This document shows, in pieces, positions 57,698 through 64,000 of a DNA stretch of 64,000 bases. The stretch lies in assembly GCA_024220505.1 (NCBI GenBank), contig JAKZZE010000011.1:1178001-1242000 (forward strand), written 5' to 3'. This stretch comes from Rhizopus arrhizus. Taxonomy: Eukaryota > Mucoromycota > Mucoromycetes > Mucorales > Rhizopodaceae. Below the pieces are notes generated by a model. It had not been told where the DNA came from. It worked only from the letters and a program-made list of their open reading frames with translations, and did not search any database. The position numbers and the translations under genes are program-made. Positions within the stretch are counted from its first letter, which is position 1; every line of letters begins with the position of its first letter.

Positions 57698-58628
57698 TTA
57701 CAACACTATAGCCTCATCCATGGTTTTATGATTCTTATTGAGAGAATAAAGACATTGAATGTATAGTTTTCCCACTGCTTTTTCCATAGGATATTTTACT
57801 GTTGGATGATTTGATCGATACCAGTCATTGACAAGTAATAAGGTAGCTGTTGTCACTTTATTATGATTGTTCATGAATCGATTAGCTGAAAATGTCGTTT
57901 GACAAAGTGACCCTTCTTGTGGATGAATATAACGATCAAGGCCCTTTTTAGGTCGAATGCGCTTATACCAAAATGGCTTTTTTTGATTTACATAAAGAGT
58001 TACTGTGATATTTTCAGTTGGGTCCACTTGATCACTTGTATAGAATAGAATATTAGTCTTTCATAATTTATTTGATTTGCTTACATTCTAAGTTCATGCT
58101 GCTCTATGTTTATTGTATGTGATAATATCTGCTTATGTGATGATGATTTCAGTTCTTTATATCGAATACTACAATGTACATAACATTCTCCTATCATCCT
58201 AAGTTATCTGCACCTTTTTCTTTCTTTTTTTTTGTCAGGTTACCTTTTTCAATTGGAAAATCTAATGTTTCTGCTTTTAATAATTTAACAAAAAGTATTT
58301 TATGTTGTTCATTATGAAATAAGATTGGGTCAAGCGCCATCTCTCTCTGTAACACTTTGCTGATGAGTTGTTCTGTATATTCTGTTGACCTCTTTGGTGG
58401 TTGAATAGTTGGCACCACAGGTGGATACCAATAACTGGGCTTTATTAACGTCTCTTTTCTTTCTTCTCTTTTTGGTATATTTTCAAGTAGTGATTCATTT
58501 GAAGAAGAAGAAATTGAGGAATAGTCTGATATTGTTTCAATTTGTATATTTTCCAAGTCAAACGTCACACGTTTTGTTGGAGGCCTTTCGTTCAATACTT
58601 CTTTCTCATGCGTTGTCACGAGTGACAT
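57698..58628 (-). CDS. Uncharacterised protein with an RVxF motif (possible PP1 partner)
   Basis: Three exons, 58244-58628, 58085-58190 and 57698-58034; phases agree, giving 275 aa. The N-terminus has KRVTFDLEN (residues 19-27), a good match to the RVxF docking motif of protein phosphatase 1 partners, followed by a Ser-rich acidic stretch (SDYSSISSSSNESLLENIPK). The middle has SYWYPPVVPTIQPPKRS. From about residue 130 to the end, a folded part is likely: GECYVHCSIRYKELKSSSHK, NITVTLYVNQKKPFWYKRIR, PKKGLDRYIHPQEGSLCQTT and KAVGKLYIQCLYSLNKNHKT. The beta-rich pattern after an RVxF motif recalls glycogen-targeting subunits, but a CBM21 domain is not recognisable. The function is therefore open. 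The clean introns and phases support a real gene. Confidence 0.72.
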
Positions 58629-60225
58629 TATAAAGATAATAAATAAAAAAAATTAATAAAAAAAAAGAGGCGTGTGTGTAAACATGTTGATCAAAAGGGA
58701 AATTTTTTTTTTCCTCACTAAATAAGCGAGAGAGAAAGAGAGAGGCTTATTTTTTGTTTACTTTTAATGCATATTATGGAAACTTGTATTTTCATTGGTT
58801 CTGAGATTTCATTGTTCCCTTAGATCTCGTAGGCCTGTATTTGGCTTGTTATAAATCGTAAACAATTGAAAAACCCAGCCTTTGTTAGCCTTTTGCTGGA
58901 GGATAACGAGCCTGTACATTCAAGGAAAGAGGAGGCGTTCTTATAGACATAAAACTATTGCGATGTTGGCTTGTGGTTTTATTTGATATATCATAGGCAA
59001 AGAAAGAGAGAAAAACGCGATCTGGTTCTAAGGTTATGGTGATGATATATAAACACTTGTATGTGTATATATAAAGCAAGTATTAATAATAATAGTAAAT
59101 TATGTAGGCTGCACATCATTATAGTAATACAGTAACCTTTTAACATCACTTGTAACTACACACTATACCCTTTTTCATCATAAAATATCTCTCACCCCCT
59201 CATAGCCTATCCAGCTTTCTTTTTTTTTTTTTATTATTAGACATTCTATTTTAACTTCAAAATTTGAACCAGAATGCGCTTATATTGATGCTCACCGACT
59301 TGGAAATTTTATGCGATTTAATAAAAAGTGATTCAAGCGTTCTGTTATCAGGCAATTTATTCACCAGGCTTTAATCTGCAAGAAACACTAATAATGACCT
59401 GTTTTCTCTTGCTCCCAAAATGAAATGGGTCGATATTTTGAAAGGTATAAAGAATAAGATGCTCAAGCTTAGCGACAAACTTGATGCTAACTATCCATAT
59501 GAGTATCTTTGATTGATCATATTCTATACAGTTTGATTCATGGTATTTATATGTTACATATATTTTTTTGGTCATGTACCAGCAACGTTAGCTTATGCAG
59601 GTAGAAACAAAATGAAGACTCACTTTTGATTTTGTAGTAAGTTTTTGGCTGAATGAAGGAAGTGCTATAGACTCGACTGTAACTTTGTGGTTTTTTGTGG
59701 TGTATTCTAGTTATTGTTGCTCGTTGCATGTTGCTCCAAGCCGTCTGCTAACTGAGGTAATAGTTGAATGATGGGATCCATCGATCGTATGACACTTCTA
59801 GTTTGTCTGTGCCATGATCACTATGACTACTATCTTGATCTTTCAAGTTTTTTTTTGTGTAGATACTGACACGTCAGTAAGTTCGTTGTGTGCAAATAAA
59901 TCATGAAATTAAAATATTTTTTCTATCTCCTACCTGGCATGTTCATTTGATCCAACACCACTGCTGCCACAGTCCAAACAAAAGTAAATATAAATACGCG
60001 TCTAAATAAATGTGCTTAGATTTACCTTATTCATAGCTGACAGAAAACAAAAAGGAAATGTGTAAAATTGGTATAGTAGTCAACAAACTTGCTTGAGTCT
60101 TGAATGATAAAGTTTGTGGAATGCCAATTGCAATTAACTAGGGAAAAAGAAATGATATAAAAAAAGTAGAGTGCACAACTCTTTTTTTTTATTATCATTA
60201 CTATAATACGCAACAAACATCAATT
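58629..60225. other. Intergenic, about 1.6 kb, no supported gene
   Basis: The left end is the upstream region of the RVxF protein. A plus-strand piece at about 59415-59510 (KMKWVDILKGIKNKMLKLSD, then KLDANYPYEYL) looks protein-like but is isolated and ends in a stop. The minus-strand frames at 58885-59079 and 59357-59729 are not supported. Confidence 0.4.
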
Positions 60226-60620
60226 TCAGTTTCAATCGTGGTGATGTAAATAATGCTATTGAAGAGCAGAACTTTCGCAACCTGAAGGAAGGACATATGA
60301 AATTTTTGGAAGAATTTATTGACAACAACCTGGTAGTCACGCTAGGTCAAATGGTTGACGCTCTCAGTGATAAATTTAAAGGCTTTAGTATTTCTAAATA
60401 TGGCATGGATAAGAACCTGAAAGAAAGCTGCTCTTACACATTAAAGAGAATTACAAAGACTCCTGCCGAATGAAACTCTCTTGACGTTATTGAATTAAGA
60501 TTATGAGCTGTTGAGGCGTGGATTAAAGATTCTAACATCAGTTTTATGCACAACTGTATCTTCATTGATGAATCTGGGTTCAATCTTCATACTGTAAGAA
60601 GCCAGGGCAATTCCAAAAAT
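60226..60620 (+). mobile_element. Degenerate Tc1/mariner-like transposase fragment
   Basis: The plus strand reads LKEGHMKFLEEFIDNNLVVT, then LGQMVDALSDKFKGFSISKY (helix-turn-helix region), SCSYTLKRITKTPAE, stop, SLDVIELRL, stop, AVEAWIKDSNISFMHNCIFI and DESGFNLHTVRSQGN. FIDESGFN is the first catalytic-Asp block of fungal Tc1-like transposases. The rest of the core is missing, and the frame continues into unrelated DNA. It covers the N-terminal part that is badly preserved in the copy at 10.0-10.9 kb, so the two relics partly complement each other. Confidence 0.72.
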
Positions 60621-60869
60621 GTAAGTCTGTATGATATCTGGTACTTACAATATGAAAACAGTAAGAAGTCAATAGCTAACAGCTGCTATTTATTAAGTAA
60701 GAAAAAGGAGAGGAACAGATAATTTAGAATAAACCCTGGATTATAATGTCCGACTATCAACTGTATAGTTTGACATGGGCTGGACCGAGATCAAATAAGA
60801 AAGTTTTGTTTTTTTGTTTATTTTCATTTATAAAATGCAATAGGAGGCACATGTCTGAGAGCGGTGTGA

Positions 60870-62160
60870 AACAAAAAAAAAAAACAGAGTGTAAGCGTTT
60901 GAATATGCTATTCGAGATCGAGTCTGCCCTTTTTGAAGATGGTAAACTGCGACATAGCACAAGTGATCAGTTGTTTATCAATAAAAGGAAAGCCATCAAT
61001 AGTAAATTTCCAATGGACATTCCAGATAACGGAAAGCACACAGCAGCTGAGAGTTCAGAGATCAGTGTTGTCAACAAAAGGAAACCGTTGAAAAGACAAA
61101 AGGATTGAATATGCATCGTCTTGAGTGAAAGTGAGGTGTGAAGTAGAAAAATTGAAAACATCTATCCATACCCTCCATTTCTTAGGACAGCGCACGAAGA
61201 GGTGTTGTAAGTCTTCAGTTCTGGCAGAGCAAAGTTTACATTGTGAAGAGGTCAAACCATTATCAAATCTTGAAAGAAGTGATTGACTATAGAGTTTACA
61301 GTGGAATAGACGATATCATAATGGCCGGCTTTCAGGCGAAATAGACATTTTCCAAAAAAGTGACCATTTGGAAGTTGGTATTTGTGACATTGCTGATAAT
61401 GGTAGAGATTGCTGTATTAGAGTCAACCGAGATGGTTTAGGTTTGTAGCTGATCCATTGGGGCTGCAAAAAGAAGGCATCGATGAATGCTGAATCATCTA
61501 CTTCACCCAATGGTTGATTTTGATTCAATTTATGAGGCCAGATAAGCTGATTTAGCTTGATAATACGATTATGAATATCTCGGTATAGCTTGGAAATCAG
61601 ACGAGGGGAGGAAGACTGATCCAATGGCAATAAAGGACGTATGCAGCTGAAATAGTGATCATAAATAAAAAATTGAGACACCCTGAGCTTTTTGTATCGT
61701 GATAGATCCAATAATCAGCAGGAATTGAAATAAATACAGTAGACAGAGGCAAGCAAAGAAGAGTGGTAGGAATGCACTTGACATGCTGCGTATCTGTATA
61801 TCCAAAAGAATCAACAGCCTCGTATATGTTCTGCATAAAATTATTGGCGTAAGCAGCAGGATAGAATCGCAAAAGAGGGAAAAAGAGATCCAGTCTTATC
61901 CCAGTATTTCCTAAATGGAACCGATGTTTGTGATCTAGCAAGATGGGTTGACTACAAAACTGAGGGAGGTTGCCTTCCGGGAGTTGACGAATCCAGCGTA
62001 TCTGTAAGCTGTGTCGGTGAATCTCTGGATCCAAAACACCTAACCCATCCAAATTTGAAAAAAGGTGTAAATGATGTTGGTCTTCCTTTAGGGTTTTGTA
62101 TTTAAAGTGCAAATCAAAAGTAATACAGAAATGAATTTTATGTGTTCCAACAAGGTATCG
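60870..62160 (-). mobile_element. LINE relic: ORF2 region after the reverse transcriptase
   Basis: From 62112 downward on the minus strand: LFSNLDGLGVLDPEIHRHSL, QIRWIRQLPEGNLPQFCSQP (the GGLGxxDPxxxxxALQxRW block that follows RT in LINEs), then at 61711-61316 DLSRYKKLRVSQFFIYDHYF and PSRLTLIQQSLPLSAMSQIP. Then comes the zinc knuckle CKLCSARTEDLQHLFVRCPK (C-X2-C-X8-H-X4-C, about 61240-61180), and after that VLSVIRNVHWKFTIDGFPFI. At least two frameshifts are present (about 61600-61710 and 61250-61320). The plus-strand frame over 60746-61108 is a shadow of this end. The element is dead and lacks RT. Confidence 0.78.
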
Positions 62161-62354
62161 CTAAAAAAATTCTTTTTATCTTTATCCTGAGAAGATTTTA
62201 TATCCATCATGATTATTCTTGCAGAAACAGCAAGACCTTTCAGTTACTCAGAAACAGAAGTTATAATTGCATTAACGTCGGTATTTAAAATATACTTTTG
62301 TTGCTATTGCATTTCAGACTTGTTTTTTTGCCATTTTTTTTTTTTTTTTTCTTA

Positions 62355-63964
62355 ATGTACAGTTTTATAAAGAAAAGAGGATATGGCTCAATAGAACCTA
62401 TAAAGTTAGAAAGAGCAGAAACAACAAGAAGAGTTTATGATTTAGAATTAAGCCGAACAAAGGAATTCGCACTTACTCACCGAGGTTTTTTTTTAAAAAA
62501 AAAATACGTTTTCCTGCGGTGAGACTTACAATTGTAAATAATAGGCGGAGTCACTTCAATAAAGATAGACACTAGTGAACAGCAATAGTAAGCATAATAC
62601 AAAATCATGCCAGAAAAGATAACATAATATTTTTCATACAGCTTATTATCAGGAGGAGGAGATGGTAGACTACATATTTATGATTTAAATTCAATGACAG
62701 ATAAAAACGAACCAGTTGCCAGTGTGGCAAGGTATTAGTATAAAAAATGCATAATGAATTAGGATTAACATTCAAGTAGAGCTGATAGACATAAATATGC
62801 TGTTACATCAGTCTCTTGGTATCCAGAAGACAACGGGTTGTTTGTCACATCCAGCTATGATTCAACCATCAAAGTGTGGGATACGAATGAAATGAAGGCA
62901 AGTCCTCTATTGTTATTGATAAAATACAGTAATAACATAAAGTAAAAGTCAGTAGAAGAATTTGACTTAGAATGCCGTGTTCACTGTCAATCTATGTCCA
63001 CTATTGCAAGCCACTCACTCGTTGCATGTAACAAAAATAAAATAAAAAAAAAGCAAACACTAATTTCCTTTTTTACAATAAAAAGCTGCGGCAGCAGAAC
63101 CAAGGATTAGGTTGTGTGACTTAATCAGCGGAGCATTTACTCACTCACTCACTGGTCATTCTGGATCTGTATTGTCATGCATTTGGTCAACATGTCAAGA
63201 ATATATTTTATATTCAGGAGGGTAAAGAGAATGTATCTATTGTGCTATATTTCTTTTTTATTAATCATTGTTTGTATGTACTGTTTTTTTTAGAAATGAT
63301 GGTAAAATACGTACTTGGGATATAAGAAAGGCATCCGCTTGCCTCATGTCTTTAGATCAAAATAATGCAGGTGAGTACGAAGGTTTGGAATAAAAAATTC
63401 ATATGTCCTTATATCTTCTTTGACGTAGCTGATCCACTAGCCGATACAAATACAGCGCACAGTCGAGGTATCAATGGCCTGTCGATCACAAAGGATGGAA
63501 GACACTTGGTATCCTTAGGTTTAGATGAGAAGATTCGATTATGGAATACACAGTCCGGACAAAACACATTTGTGAATTACGGATCTAATTGGAGAAATCG
63601 ACATAAGCTATATTTAGGGTCCACAATATCAAGTCCGGATGTTTGGCCACCTTTACTTTATGTGCCTAGCGATGATAGACAGGTTCTGGTTTATAACCTT
63701 ATAGAAGGCACATTAGTGAAAAAGTTAAAAGGTGCTTATGGAAGAGTGACATGCGTTGAAAGTCGGGAAACACATCAGCAGGTCTACAGTGGATCTAATG
63801 CGGGAGATTTGTTAGTTTGGGAACCACCCTCAAATATAGACTTTGAAGAAAAGACAGTAAGAGCAGACCAAGAATGTTTGTAAGCGTGTATTGATATTTC
63901 ATAGTTTGATGTAGATGAGTGGAGTAGCGAAAATGAAGACATGGAGTTATTGGATGGTTTATAA
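62355..63964 (+). CDS. ERCC8: DNA excision repair protein ERCC8/CSA (WD40)
   Basis: WD40 substrate receptor of the CUL4-DDB1 ubiquitin ligase that acts with CSB in transcription-coupled repair. Nine exons: 62355-62484, 62545-62587, 62642-62731, 62777-62897, 62949-63027, 63086-63221, 63294-63370, 63429-63856 and 63905-63964; phases agree, giving 387 aa against 396 in human. The start MYSFIKKRGYGSIEPIKLER, then AETTRRVYDLELS matches the DDB1-binding helix region of CSA. Blades: YLLSGGGDGRLHIYDL, VTSVSWYPEDNGLFVTSSYD, TIKVWDTNEM, EPRIRLCDLISGAFTHSLTG, GKIRTWDIRKASACLMSLDQ, then NTAHSRGINGLSITKDGRHL, KIRLWNTQSGQNTFVNYG and YGRVTCVESRETHQQVYSGS. It ends in an acidic tail, DEWSSENEDMELLDGL, like human DAWSSSDEE. 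The fourth intron begins GCAAGT (GC-AG), and the first has a weak GTTTTT donor. This gene is complete at the right edge. Confidence 0.93.
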
Positions 63965-64000
63965 CACCAAAAAGAAGATGTTACACTTGTTCAAAACAGT

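Noticed and set aside
60746..61108. Plus-strand frame of 120 codons that looks basic and protein-like
   Set aside because: It overlaps the antisense LINE end (zinc knuckle and following block) on the minus strand, which explains its openness.
1..64000. tRNA, 5S rRNA, snRNA or CRISPR arrays
   Set aside because: Looked for B-box and A-box pairs, U6-like starts and regularly spaced repeats by eye and saw none. A covariance-model scan would be decisive.

Overview
The window looks like nuclear DNA of a filamentous fungus, most likely an early-diverging one of the Mucoromycota (Mucorales type). The coding genes are split by many short GT-AG introns of roughly 40-90 bases, intergenic DNA is very AT-rich with long A or T runs, and several proteins (a GPI-type chitin deacetylase, P450s of mucoralean appearance, a KIF1-type kinesin-3, an Ssd1-like protein) fit this group. 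The decayed repeats (a LINE clade, a Tc1/mariner-like transposase, a Fanzor/TnpB-like gene) also resemble mucoralean elements as I remember them. The genus cannot be named from sequence alone. I recognised no tRNA, rRNA, snRNA or CRISPR array by eye.

Layout. 1-8.5 kb: three minus-strand genes (5' part of a fumarate reductase, a full kinesin-3, a full glycerol-3-phosphate acyltransferase). 9-11 kb: a broken C2H2 gene and a broken Tc1-like transposase. 11.5-12.3 kb: a Gcn4/Cpc1-type bZIP gene. 12.3-16.5 kb: a 4 kb gene desert with a 72-base poly(A). 16.5-17.4 kb: a secreted double-psi beta-barrel protein. 18-20.6 kb: relics including a LINE endonuclease. 20.8-23.5 kb: RIX1. 25.3-27.1 kb: a SWIRM/SANT chromatin remodelling subunit. 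28.4-31.8 kb: an intact P450 followed by a relic P450. 33.8-34.2 kb: a RidA-like gene. 34-41.4 kb: a relic zone with a Fanzor-like pseudogene and a LINE reverse transcriptase piece. 41.5-45.3 kb: septin, PNPOx-like FMN protein, chitin deacetylase. 45.8-48.8 kb: more relics. 48.8-54.3 kb: a Pcl-type cyclin, an Ssd1-like protein and a short ArfGAP. 54.4-57.7 kb: relics. 57.7-58.6 kb: an uncharacterised protein with a PP1-docking-like motif. 60.2-62.2 kb: transposase and LINE relics. 62.4-64.0 kb: a complete ERCC8/CSA gene.

The genes do not form an obvious cluster with one job. A theme of polarised growth and the cell surface recurs (kinesin-3 transport, septin, ArfGAP, chitin deacetylase, Ssd1-like RNA-binding protein, secreted DPBB protein), but these are ordinary fungal genes and their proximity may be chance. 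Exon borders were set by hand from splice signals, reading-frame phase and family alignment from memory. Phases agree throughout all the intact gene models except the ArfGAP, which carries a one-base frameshift. Borders may be off by a base in places.

The most interesting items for follow-up are the Fanzor-like relic at 37.5-38.1 kb, the dispersed pieces of what may be a single LINE family, the P450 relic beside its intact relative, the nuclease-dead Ssd1-like gene, the ArfGAP frameshift, a GC-AG intron in ERCC8, and an upstream ORF before the bZIP gene.
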